NCBI GenBank assembly: GCA_963971305.1
Contig: OZ020305.1
Location: 2,079,001 to 2,143,000 of the forward strand
Reading direction: 5' to 3'
DNA length: 64,000 bases
From: Arcuatula senhousia
Lineage: Eukaryota > Mollusca > Bivalvia > Mytilida > Mytilidae
Position numbers and translations under genes: made by a program
Shown here: positions 1 to 12,800 of the stretch, piece by piece
Layout: each line of letters opens with the position of its first letter
Position numbering within the stretch: position 1 is the stretch's first letter
Notes under the pieces: generated by a model
What the model was told of the DNA's origin: nothing
Databases searched by the model: none
Seen by the model: only the letters and a program-made list of their open reading frames with translations

Positions 1-565
1 TGCCTCAAAAGTAGTTTATTTTGATCAAAATATCTCTACAATATTGATTGATATTTTATTTACCTGCATCACGTCACATTGACACAGATTTAGACTGAGT
101 AGTTTTAACGCGGATCCTAATCGGAATCTCGGGTTTTGTCCCCCTAATACATTAATATGTTGAAAAATACCAATATTTTTCGTGTTTACCTTTCAAATCA
201 CATTCAAAACTTAATACAGGCAATAATTGTCAGTTTTATTCATTAAGTAGCTCTAATATTCGGATGCCGTTTTAATTTTTTTTCGAGCTAAAACTTCGAG
301 AAACAGATTATGCACCACGAGCAAGAACTATGGAAGTTTTCAATCAAAGAAAGTATAGTGCGCATGCTTACAGCTCATCTACATCTCATGAATATGAATT
401 TTTGTAAAGCTTTACAAATATTATATATTTTTCAATTTTTGAAGTAATAAGGTACCCTAGTGGTATTTTGAACGTTTGTATCTTTCTAAATAAACAAAAC
501 GAATAGTCTGACGACAATTTTTTGGTTAACAAAAAAATAATTTTTCGTAGACAATATGCCTTTAA
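1..565. mobile_element. TTAA-flanked non-autonomous DNA transposon, copy A (left end outside the window)
   Basis: Nearly the same sequence, in the same orientation, recurs at about 55672-56237. The right end is TAGACAATATGCCTTTAA, the reverse complement of the left end of the complete copy at 55559. TTAA sits at 562-565. No ORF of transposase size is present. TTAA target duplications are typical of the piggyBac superfamily, but the terminal motif is not one I recognise, so that placement is inference. The copy lies just upstream of the first visible FOCAD exon, probably in an intron. Confidence 0.75.
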
Positions 566-788
566 TCAACAATAATTTGAAAATCAAACAGTTTTGTCCA
601 AGTTTAGTGTTAGACTTTTTTCTTTTAGACTTAGCACTTGAGTATAGATAATTTCCCAGCTTTATTTAATAAGGTTTTCATTGTCAACCTAAGAAAACAA
701 AGGGTGTTCATTCTTAATTATTCAGGTTCATATGCTTGGAAGTCTTTTCCAAATTTCAGTTGGAAGTTTAACCAAAATTATTTTGCAG

Positions 789-856
789 GGAATGGTAGAA
801 ATATGGAAGTGTTTGGACAAGTTTGAAGAATGTGTCTTTTCTAAACTAGACAATAG
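789..856 (+). CDS. FOCAD: FOCAD set 1, exon 1 in window
   Basis: Acceptor TTTTGCAG, donor AG/GTAAGC, 68 nt, ends in phase 2. It encodes GMVEIWKCLDKF and ends in KLDN; the split Arg codon is completed by the next exon. This weakly conserved stretch is called mainly from splice sites and frame continuity. Intron 857-1374 shows nothing else. Confidence 0.7.
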
Positions 857-3800
857 GTAAGCAGTTGATGAGATTGTATGATATCCCTTTCATTTTCTTA
901 TTAGTGCATACTGTGGATTCATTTATTTATATTTTTTTGGTTTAGCCACAGGAAAATCGTTAGGTTAATGATTTTTTGGGCTGCACATGTTGCTAGAAGG
1001 AACTGATTATACTTCAAATTTGTTGGATTATAATTATTGTTATGGTTTGACTGCCTCCCAAGAAACATAATCAGTTGGTACTTTACAAAAAATAAGTAAA
1101 CCTCTGAAAATAAATTACAGGAACGTTTGGCATTTCAAAAGATTCTTATAATGTTACTATAAAGGGCATTAGTTTTATGTATTCACACTAAAGTCAGTTT
1201 TTGCAATGTGTTATATATAGATATGACGGGAAAAATGTACATGACAAAGTATTTATTTAGATCTACCAAAGAAGAAAATATTTAAAGATATATTGATATT
1301 TAGAAAATTGTAAATTGAGTCTTTATGAAACTCTAATTTGTAGGCACATACAACATGCATCTTATTCTTTTTAGACAAGGTTGTTTGTTGGGTCTAGCTA
1401 TGACTATAAGTGCCATGTGTGAGGAAGGAAAGACAGAAGTAAGAGCCCATGTCTCCTCAGTGTTTGAGAGGCTCTGTAGATTGGTGGAGTCAGACCAGGA
1501 GAAAGATATAGCTTATCAGGTTTGCTCTCAATTAAAATCCTAAGAAATTTTAATATCATAAACTTGACTTAAATCTAAAAAAAGTCAATTACAGCAATTT
1601 TATTGCAGGTTTCATCAAGACTACCTCTGTGTGATATTCAGATGAAATGAGTTCTATAGGATAAATTCTAAAGACTATTTCATTGATGTGGGATAATTCT
1701 TTTATGGAAAATAACAAATGTTTTAAAGATGTATTTAACACAACCTACATGAATCAGAGAAATGTTTTAAAAAATCGCAAAGAAAAAACAGCCAGCAGCT
1801 TAATTGTGAACAGTGGTTGTTGCTTGCCATCTTGTTAATGGCCTTAGCTCAAAGATAAAATGCTTATGATATAAAATGTTCCTAGTAAGATCACCACAGA
1901 AGGATTTTGTTTCAAAGAAAATGTAGGTTTATGAAATCATAGTTTTAAGAATGTGACAAAGTCTTTATTACAAGCAGCTGGCTGTTTTCAAGTACAGTGA
2001 GTCAAGCAAGTACAGTTATTAAAAGGCGCAGACATCTTGATTGCAATCCATTGTTTCAAGAGTAAAAGAAATAGGTGTCAATAACCAATAATAAATGAAT
2101 TTGATTTTATTATTGGTGTACCTGAATCAATTGAAAAGTTGGGAAAAATTGCAATAACAATATCAGTGTTACTTAATCCTTATCATATACATATTTATAC
2201 AAAAGCAACAACAAAAGCTTGATCAATAATGATTTATTTTGATATTGTTATTTAAGAACCTGAATCTTCTCATTGCATTTCTCATTTTTGACAATTAAAA
2301 TTATATCACTTGTTATAAAGATTTGGACCCTTTAAGATTTCTTTTATTAATCTGCCTGTTAGATCTATGCATTTTTATATGAGAATGAGAACAGACATTT
2401 ATATGGACCTAAAAATCTATATAATGAAAAAAGGATAGGCAATGGCTCAATGAATGTTGAGTGACCTACATTCTCTCATATTAACTGTGCGGAAGCCTGT
2501 GCTAGAAGTTAATCAAAGTGAATGCCGCTATAAAAAAATCTTATTGAAAATTTTTAGGGTTTCTTAACAAATTTTCCACACTAAAAATTACTTACATCTA
2601 TATATACAAGAAACTTCATTCTACTGGTGACCAATTGCAAAAAAATCTCAAAACACTTTTTTTAAAGCAGGGACAAATGATATCTGAATTAGTATTGCAT
2701 GACTTAAATCTTTCAAGTCTTATAAGGATATTGTCAATTTCTTGATTTTCAGGCAGCCTCTGTATGCTTGGCTTGTGTTACTGGAGCAGGCTTCAGTAGT
2801 AATATTATCTCTCCAGAACAAGTCAAAAAAGTCACAGATGACTTGGTCAAGGTCAACATGGAACACCCAAAGGTGAGTAAATCCCTGTTTTGGTAAGAGA
2901 GATGCCTATTGATTTTGTCCAGGTACTCAATAGGTTAAGGTATACCTTTACTCTTAAAACATAGAACTAAGATGTCAGGGGAGACCTCTTGAATCATGCT
3001 CTTGTTCTCCATTATAACAACATAGATTATCCGAAATCAATTATTTCTTTTTTTACAATACCTTAAAAAAACAGATCAAAAAGGTTGCAGAAAGCTTTTT
3101 TAAGGTTATTAAAGGTCATCCCCTTTTAACTTGAAATCATAGCTTTACAAGATTTATCAGTGGTTTTCCATGTTATTTTCTCTCTAATGCAGATAACAGG
3201 AGTGAGCCTTGCATTGGGTATGATGTGTTATAGCATAGGAAAAGCTGGACATCCAACTATTGGTGAAGTCAAAATGAAGCTGTATACAAGATGGATGACA
3301 TCTATACAAAATAAGGTAAAAAAGGAAAATATATATATCTATTTTTGATGACTGGCTAAATGTTATAAATTGTATTTAAACATCAATTATCAATTTACAT
3401 GTTGAGTATGACACCTTAAGAACTCATAAGAAAATGATAAATAATTTTAAGATATGACAACACTTCTTAAAAGCTGTTAAGATTTTTTAATGAGTGAATC
3501 ATTAGGAAATAGTGCCTTAACAGAAATTAGAAAGATATGGCAACAATTATTAAATGCTGTCTAGTCTTTTCAAATGTACATGTATTTATCATTAAAGCAA
3601 ATTATGTTATAAAAATACAATGAAAAATTAGCTTAAATTTTGACATTGAAAGGTGTCTGGTTAATTCTTGTATACAAAAGACAGCTAGTTCATCATTATT
3701 TCTATAGCCTAATACATTTAATTCATTTTAAATACACCATTCCGTAGCATATATTTACTACTGAATTTATTTGCCTCCTGATAAATGTTTTTTTGTTTAT

Positions 3801-6800
3801 ATTGATGGATTGTTTTCCTTTCCAGGACCAGGATGCTATGGTTACCATTGCCTGTCTGAACGGCCTTATTGCACTTGTAGGGTCAGAGAGAACTTTGATT
3901 CCAGTAAGTTCAGATAGTCCATTGCATGTGTAACACTATTTACCTTCATGTCTTTGTCTTTTTATTGTTATCTTTGGTTAAAGTGTTGCACAATTGGATT
4001 ATTGTAAAAAGAGTTGTAATTTTAAAAAAAGATGAAAATGCATAAGTTCTTTTTATGCTGTAATGAAGAAGGGAGCATTAAGTTTTGCAATTTATCTAAC
4101 TGTTGTTTAATTTTGATGTCGACTGCCTTGTAAATGTTGACCTAATTATCAACCAATGATCTATGTTTAAATTTAGAATTTCATCTCTCCGATTACATTA
4201 ATTGGTGGAGATATCAATGACCTAATCATCAACCTATGATCTTTTATTTAGGTTCAGAGTAACACATCTCTAATTGGAGGAGATGTCAATGTTGACCTTA
4301 TTATAAACCATGTGACAGAAACAATTTTAAAGGGAGATAATTTAGGTATTCAGAGTAACTGTTCCTGGATGTTAGGTCACTTGTACTTATCTGCCTGTGC
4401 AGTAGCAGAAACAAGAGCTAGTGGTAAGAATTAAACAAGACTTACAGATTTACTTGATTTTATTTTCCACAAATCAAGGTACTTATAAATAAGGTGGGTG
4501 TGATTTTACTCTCATTTTACTCTCCGGTATTACTGATTCGTTTTTGTCATTTTCTCTGGACTATGAGATTGATCATTCAAGTTCGGTAGTTTTGTTATTA
4601 CCTTTATTAACAAGTTTGAAAATATACATTTTAAAGCCAAAAAGTTAGTAAGTAAATTCTATATTGAAAGAGTGTTACACAATTTATTAACTAAAATATT
4701 GTCCCTGAGCCCCTTATTAAAACAAAGTATGAGATGTAAAGGGTGCATTTTGATTATCTATCTATACCAGTTGATATGTTTACTGAATATTTTTTGAATT
4801 TTACTGTTTGGTTGATTTGATACAGTTTTAACTAATGTTGGCAATCACTATATTTTTGTCGGAGATATAACACTTTGAAAAAATCCTCATAAGTTATTGT
4901 TCAGTAAACTTCTGTAAAACTACTCAGAACTTGTTATGTATTACATCCAGAAACTGTAGTTTTGCATATTATCATGACATTTTTAAAGTTTCATGATAGT
5001 TCATGCCCTTTGAACTAAGATATGGGGTAACATGATGGAAACATTGTTTTTGCAGGCAAATTCAAACCTGAATTAAATTTTGATATACATAACAGGTAAT
5101 TAAGCTTGCAACATTTGTTTAAGTTTGTTTAAGTGATTAAATTAAATGTTGTCACGTGTATGCCCTCTGAGACTTCCTGGTTCCCTTCATATGTGTCGTA
5201 ACCATGTTTAATGAAGGTTGTTCTACTTTTCCTTAACTTAATAAAGTTCCTTAACTTAATTTTTATTGACAGTGTAAAATCAAATTGTTTGTTTTTTGCT
5301 GATTTTTTGCGATTCGATAATTTAGACCTCTTATGAACATGGTTTATTTTTTTATAATGGAAGTAACTGATTAATGTTCAATATCTGTGATAGCTTAACT
5401 GTCATTCTCTAAATTGTCCTTTGTATATTTTTTTTTAAATGTCAGAAAATTTTTGAATTTGACAGAAGTGTTTGATATAAATCCAATATTTTGTGATGAA
5501 GGTTTTTACCATTTTCTATATGAGATTTATTTCTTGAAATGTAATTTGCACTAAAACATTTTAAGTTTGAATTGTGAACAAAGGGACAAATTGTAAGCTT
5601 AAAAACTTCAATTTCGTTTAACTTTTGTCAGTAAAATGTCTGTTGTATTTAGTTAGGTCCTTTTGACACCCAAAATGGTCCACTATTGCCAATGTTATTA
5701 TATTTTTGAATTTGATATTAAATAAAGTCACAATAAAAGGGGAAAGGGGTGCGAATTTATATTTTACACTACTTTAAGTAAATGTTTTTTCCCATTTCAG
5801 TTCCCCCAAGCTACTCCTATTTACCAGAGCACAGTTTTATCCGAGGGTTAACTGATTTTCTCATAGAGGCTGCTAAACAGGGTAATTATGAAATATGAGC
5901 TGTTGTGACAATAATTGGTTAAACCACCCTCTCTTGACGCGAAAATATTGTAAAGAGTAATGCTCTCTACTTGCTAATTAGGCTATGTTTTTAAGGCATA
6001 AAATTGGTTTGAAGAAAACTTTTTCATGCAGTTGAAAAATTAAAGAACTGAAATAAATCAATGTCAGTTAAAAATATTTTGGATCCCAAGGGCACATTTT
6101 TTTTCCTATGGTACAATGTGGTTCTTAAATACTTTGTTTTCTTAATGTGTTATATAATCCTATTCAAGTTTCCTGTAAATAAATCACAAGAAATGAATTA
6201 AGGCACATCAATTTTTATATTGTGTTATGGTTTGACCTAAGGTGAAGAAATATAATTGGCTATTTTGTGTTAGTTTGCTTTTATCTTTTTTGAAGGTATT
6301 ATAGGTTTCTACATAAGTTGTTGGAAAAGACGGGCTGGTCTTTCAAGAGTGATAGAATTTTTTAGTCTTTTTGCGAGTGGAGTGCAGTGAAACGAGTCAA
6401 AAGACCCAAAAAATTCTATCACAAGTGAAAGATCATTGCCGGTTTTCCAAGAACGTGTGTCAGTACCTATTTCTTCCGTAAGAAATTAGATTTTTATATT
6501 CTGAAACTTTAGGTGACTTCATTTTAAAAAGCAAAAGTTTAAAATAACATTGCATTTCATTGGTCAACATCATGGATCAATGCGGTTATTATTGGTTAAT
6601 TGACCCATGTGAGATCGCTGCGCGTACTCGCATCTCAACCTGGTCATCTCACACTGAAAAGAGTTATTTACGGAAGAAAACGTCTTCATGGATGTAAAGA
6701 CAGCTATTTATATTGAAACTAATATCAATTCACCATTTCTTTTAGTACGTTATAATTTGAAGGATTGAGTTGATATTGATATTGTAAGATTTTTTGAACT

Positions 6801-9800
6801 GTTAATGATTTTAATAACACTTCTAGAAAAGAAAAGTTGCATATTTATATAGTTGAAGGCTGTTCTTATTCTGGCAAAATTGTATGACTCTCCTACTTTA
6901 GTTATATTTACCAATTCTTTAAGATTTTTTAGTTAATTCACAATGTTCCATTATGGAAAGGCTATTAGCCTGGTCACATATCCTGTGAATATCTGCTTAC
7001 TCCTCTGAATTTAATATAAATGACTGTTTTTAAATTAAGACCCTTAGTCCCCAATGGTGTAGTTTTTTTTTTCGTGCCTGTGCCAATTCAGTTTCGTTTA
7101 AACAGTTTAAACATATTTAATTGCTAATATAGTGTAGATGAATACATATATCTAACTAAAAGGATATGACACAAGGTATTCCAACTTACTTGGTCTTCCC
7201 ATACCACAGTCATTGCGATCTGTGATTTCTCCAATGTGTTTTGTCTTTTCTCTTATACGTTTGGGATTGAACCTTAATGTTCAGTAGTATTGTCATTACC
7301 TTATTAAATATATACAAATGACTGTTTTTAACTTAAGGTCCTGAGTCAGTCTCCAGTCGTCTGGTCGAGATAACATTGACCTCTTTGCAAGAAGAGGTCA
7401 CTAGAGTGCTACCATCTATCAACTGGGCTGGTCTTCTAACACCACTGATGAGAATGAATTTTGGTAAGATTTATCATGTAGGTAAAAATGGCTTACTTTA
7501 GTAAGTCTTTAACTTGTTGTGATATCCGAATATATGCTCCACATTGTAGACCTATCTGTGACTTTGGGATGAAGAACTGATTTTTAAGTATTAAAGGGAT
7601 GTTTATTTCAGTATTTATTATATGATTTTTATTTATATAGACTCAAAATCACTTCTTTTCTTCCGGCAAAGATTACTTACTTTTTAAGCCTTTATAAAAG
7701 TAGTTAACTTACTGTGATATCTGAATATTTGCTCACCTTTGGAGACCTCCCTGTTACTTTACATTTGTTTTATTTCAGTATTCATTATGTCAATGTTTTA
7801 TGTCATTTATGTAGACTCAATATCACGTCTTTCCTTCAGGCAATGTACATAATAGTTTTGCTGTTCATAGCCTCACCATGGATTTAGAAACAACAATAAA
7901 AAATATTTAATAATCTTAACCCACTTTTTAGCTCACCTGGACCGAAGGTCCATGTGAGCTATTACCATCACTTGGCGTCGTCGTCGTCGTCGTTGTCGTC
8001 GTCATCTGTCGTCGTCTGTCGTCGTCGTCTGTTAACAATTTTTCAAAAATCTTCTCCTCTGAAACTACCAAACAGAATTTAATGAAACTTGGTATGAATG
8101 ATCCTTAGGGTGTCCTGCACCAAACTTGTGTTTTGATTTTTGATCCGTTAAAAACATGGCCGCCGTTACTAAAAATAGACTAGGGGGGTCAGACTACTGT
8201 TTTTGGCCTATAAATCAAAAAGTATAAGAGATAGAGGAAATCTGAGGCACGCTACTGATTCAGCATCAAAAGTTCTACAAAAGTCTCCATTTGGTCAAAG
8301 TTGTCAGATGACCCCTTATAGAGGTTACGGCCCCTTGAAGGTGAAAAATAGCATTTTTTCATGTTTTTGGCCTACAGAATGAAAACTATTGCAGATAGAG
8401 ATTAGCTGTTGCTTGCTTAAATGTTCAGCTCATTTAACTCTACAAAATTCTCCATAGGGTCGAAGTTGTCAGATGACCCCTTATAGGGGTTACGGCCCCT
8501 TAAAGGTGAAAAATAGCCATTTTTCATGTTTTTGGCCTACAGAATGAAAACTATTGCAGATAGAGATTAGCTGTTGCTTGCTTAAATGTTTAGCTCATTT
8601 AGCTCTACAAAAGTCTCCATATGGTCGAAGTTGTCAGATAACCCCTTATAGGGGTTACGGTCCCTGAAAAATAGCGTTTTTTCATGTTTTTGTCCTACAG
8701 AATGAAAACTATTGCAGAAAGAGCTTAGCTGTTGCTTGCTTAGATGTTCAGCTCATTTAGCTCTACAAAATTTTCCATAGGGTCGAAGTTGTCAGATGAT
8801 CCCTTATAGGGGTTACGGCCCCTGAAAAATAGCGATTTTTCATGTTTTTGGCCTACAGAATGAAAACTATTGCAGATAGAGATTAGCTGTTGCTTGCTTA
8901 AATGTTCAGCTCATTTAGCTTTACAAAATTCTCCATAGGGTCGAAGTTGTCAGATGACCCCTTATAGGGATTACGGCCCCTGAAAAATAGCGATTTTTCA
9001 TGTTTTTGTCTTATAAAATGAAAACTATTGCAGATAGAGATTAGCTGTTGCTTGCTTAAATGTTCAACTCATTTAGCTCTACAAAATTGTCCATAGGGTT
9101 GAAGTTGTCAGATGACCCCTTATAGGGGTTACGGCCCCTGAAAAATAGCGATTTTTCATGTTTTTAGCCTACAGAATGAAAACTATTGCAGATAGAGATT
9201 AGCTGTTGCTTGCTTAAATGTTCAGCTCATTTAGCTCTACAAAATTCTCCATAGGGTAGAAGTTGTCAGGTGACCCCTTACAGGGGTTACGGCCTTTGAA
9301 AAAAGCGATTTTTCATGTTTTTGGCCTACAGAATGAAAACTACTGCAGATAGAGATTAGCTGTTGCTTGCTTAAATGTTCAGCTCATTTAACTCTACAAA
9401 AGTCTCCATAGGGTCGAAGTTGTCAGTAACTCCTTATAGGGGTTATGGCCCCTTATAGGTGAAAAATGGTGTTTTTGGCCTATAGAATGAAAACTATTGC
9501 AGGTAGAGACAAGCTGTTGCTTGCTTAAATGTTCAGCTCATTTAGCTCTACAAAAGTATAGGGTCAACATCAAGACCAGGTGAGCGATTCAGGCTCCTGG
9601 GAGCCTCTTGTTATTTGAATAATTTTTGACTGGTCCGTCCGTCCGTCCGTCCGTCCGTCCGTCAGTCTGTGATCAAAGTTTGTAAACGCAACTCCTCTTA
9701 AACTGCTGAACAGAATTTAATGAAACTTGGTATGCAAGAAGAACACCATATGTAGTTGTGCATGTTACCGGGAATTTTCGATTCACAAATTTTTGTGGGA

Positions 9801-12800
9801 GTTATGGCCCTTTGGACTTAGAAATTTGCAGAAAATCATGATTACAGTTTGTAATCGCAACTCCTCTTAAACTACTAAACAGAATTTAACGAAACTTGGT
9901 ATGCAAGAAGAACACCATATGTTGTTGTGCATATTACCAGGAATTTTCGATTCGCAAATTTTTGTGGGAGTTATGGCCCTTTGGACTTAGAAATTTGCAG
10001 AAAATCATGATTACAGTTTGTAATCGCAACTCCTCTTAAACTACTAAACAGAATTTAACGAAACTTGGTATGCAAGAAGAACACCATATGTTGTTGTGCA
10101 TATTACCAGGAATTTTCGATTCGCAAATTTTTGTGGGAGTTATGGCCCTTTGGACTTAGAAATTTGCAGAAAATCATGATTACAGTTTGTAATCGCAACT
10201 CCTCTAAAACTACTGAACAGAATTAAACGAAACTAGGTATGCAAGAAGAACACCATATGTAGTTGTGCATATTACCTGGAATTTTTGATTCACAAATTTT
10301 TGTGGGAGTTCTGGACCTTTGGACTTAGAAATTTGCAGAAAATCATGATTACAGTTTGTGATGGCAACTCCTCTTAAACTACTTAACAGAATTTAATGAA
10401 ACTTAGTATGCAAGAAGTACACGATATGAAGTTGTGCATATTACAAGGAATCTTTTATCCCCAAATTTTTGTCGGAGTTATGGCCCTTTGGACTAGGAAA
10501 TTTGACATAACTTTGTTATAATATTCAAATACTTGCACATTCACTTTTACAATCATTCAATATTATTGATTCCTGTAGCTTGTACTAATTCCTCAAGGAT
10601 AACATTGATAGTCCATTAGCGGCACGCGTGGGGTATGTGAGCGTGCTCACTAAGGTTCTTTCATTATAAAATAATTTTGTTCATATATATTTACTATGTT
10701 ATCTCTCTGAAAAATGTCTTGGAAGGGGCAGATGATCAAACGTATGAACTGATTGTCTTATTTCAGGTAAAGAAGTACAAAGGTTATGTCTACAGTTAGC
10801 CATTGGCCAGAGTTCTTCTTCTCCTACAGCTGTAATGTTTCTATCCACCTGGATGACAGCACCTCTCTATAATACCTTACACGTAAGTATTTGTTAGCCT
10901 CCCTTCCCCTGACAACTGTCATGTTTCTATCCTCCTGGATAACAGCACCTCTCTATAATATCTTGCATGAAAGTATGTTTCCATATACCTCCCGAATGGA
11001 AGTTATGTTTTTATCTTCCCTCCCCCAATGGCAGTTATGTTTTTATCTTGCCTTCCCCAATGGCAGTTATGTTTTTATCTTCCCTTCCCTAATGGAAGTT
11101 ATGTTTTTATCTTCCCTCCCCAATGGCAGCTATGTTTTTATCTTCCTTCCCCCAACGGCAGTTATGTTTTTATCTTCCCTCCCCAAATGGCAGTTATGTT
11201 TTTATCTTCCCTCCCCCAATGGCAGTTATATTTTTATCTTCCCTCCCTCCAATGGCAGTTATATTTTTATCTTCCCTCCCCAACGGCAGTTATGTTTTTT
11301 ATCTTCCCTCCCCCAATGGCAGTTATGTTTTATCTTCCCTTCCCCAAACGACAGTTATGTTTTAATCTTCCCTTCCCCCAAACGACAGTTATGTTTTTAT
11401 CTTCCCTCCCCCAATGACAGTTATGTTTTAATCTTCCCTTCCCCCAATGGCAGTTATGTTTGATCTTCCCTCCCCCAATGACAGTTATGTTTTAATCTTC
11501 CCTTCCCCCAATGGCAGTTATGTTTTATCTTCCCTCCCCCAATGGCAGTTATGTTTTTATCTTCCCTCCCCAACGGCAATTATGTTTTTATCTTCCCTCC
11601 TCCAATGGCAGTTATGTTTTATCTTCCCTCCCCAACGGCAGTTATGTTTTTATCTTCCCTCCCCAACGGCAGTTATGTTTTAATCTTCCCTTCCCCCAAT
11701 GGCAGTTATGTTTTTATCTTCCCTCCCCCAATGACAGTTATGTTTTAATCTTCCCTTCCCCCAATGGCAGTTATGTTTTATCTTCCCTCCCCCAATGGCA
11801 GTTATGTTTTTATCTTCCCTCCCCAACGGCAGTTATGTTTTAATCTTCCCTTCCCCAAATGGCAGATATGTTTTTATCTTCCCTCCCCCAACGGCAGTTA
11901 TGTTTTTATCTTCCCTTCCCCAATGGCAGTTATGTTTTTATCTTCCCTTCCCCAATGGAAGTTATGTTTTTATCTTTCCTCCCCCAATGGCAGTTATATT
12001 TTAATCTTCCCTCCCCAAATGGCAGTTATGTTTTTATCTTCCCTCCCCCAATGGCAGTTATGTTTTTATCTTCCCTCCCCCAATGGCAGTTATATTTTTA
12101 TCTTCCCTCCCTCCAATGGCAGTTATATTTTTATCTTCCCTCCCCAACGGCAGTTATGTTTTTATCTTCCCTCCCCCAATGGCAGTTATGTTTTATCTTC
12201 CCTTCCCCAAACGACAGTTATGTTTTAATCTTCCCTTCCCCCAAACGACAGTTATGTTTTTATCTTCCTTCCCCCAATGACAGTTATGTTTTAATCTTCC
12301 CTTCCCCCAATGGCAGTTATGTTTTATCTTCCCTCCCCCAATGGCAGTTATGTTTTTATTTTCCCACCCCAACGGCAGTTATGTTTTTATCTTCCCTCCC
12401 CAACGGCAGTTATGTTTTAATCTTCCCTTCCCCCAATGGCAGTTATGTTTTTATCTTCCCTCCCCAACGGCAGTTATGTTTTAATCTTCCCTTCCCCCAA
12501 TGGCAGTTATGTTTTATCATCCCTCCCCCAATGACAGTTATGTTTTAATCTTCCCTTCCCCCAATGGCAGTTATGTTTTATCTTCCCTCCCCAAATGGCA
12601 GTTATGTTTTTATCTTCCCTCCCCAACGGCAGTTATGTTTTTATCTTCCCTCCTCCAATGGCAGTTATGTTTTTATTTTCCCTCCCAAACGGCAGTTATG
12701 TTTTTATCTTCCCTCCCCAACGGCAGTTATGTTTTAATCTTCCCTTCCCCCAATGGCAGTTATGTTTTTATCTTCCCTCCCCCAACGGCAGTTATGTTTT

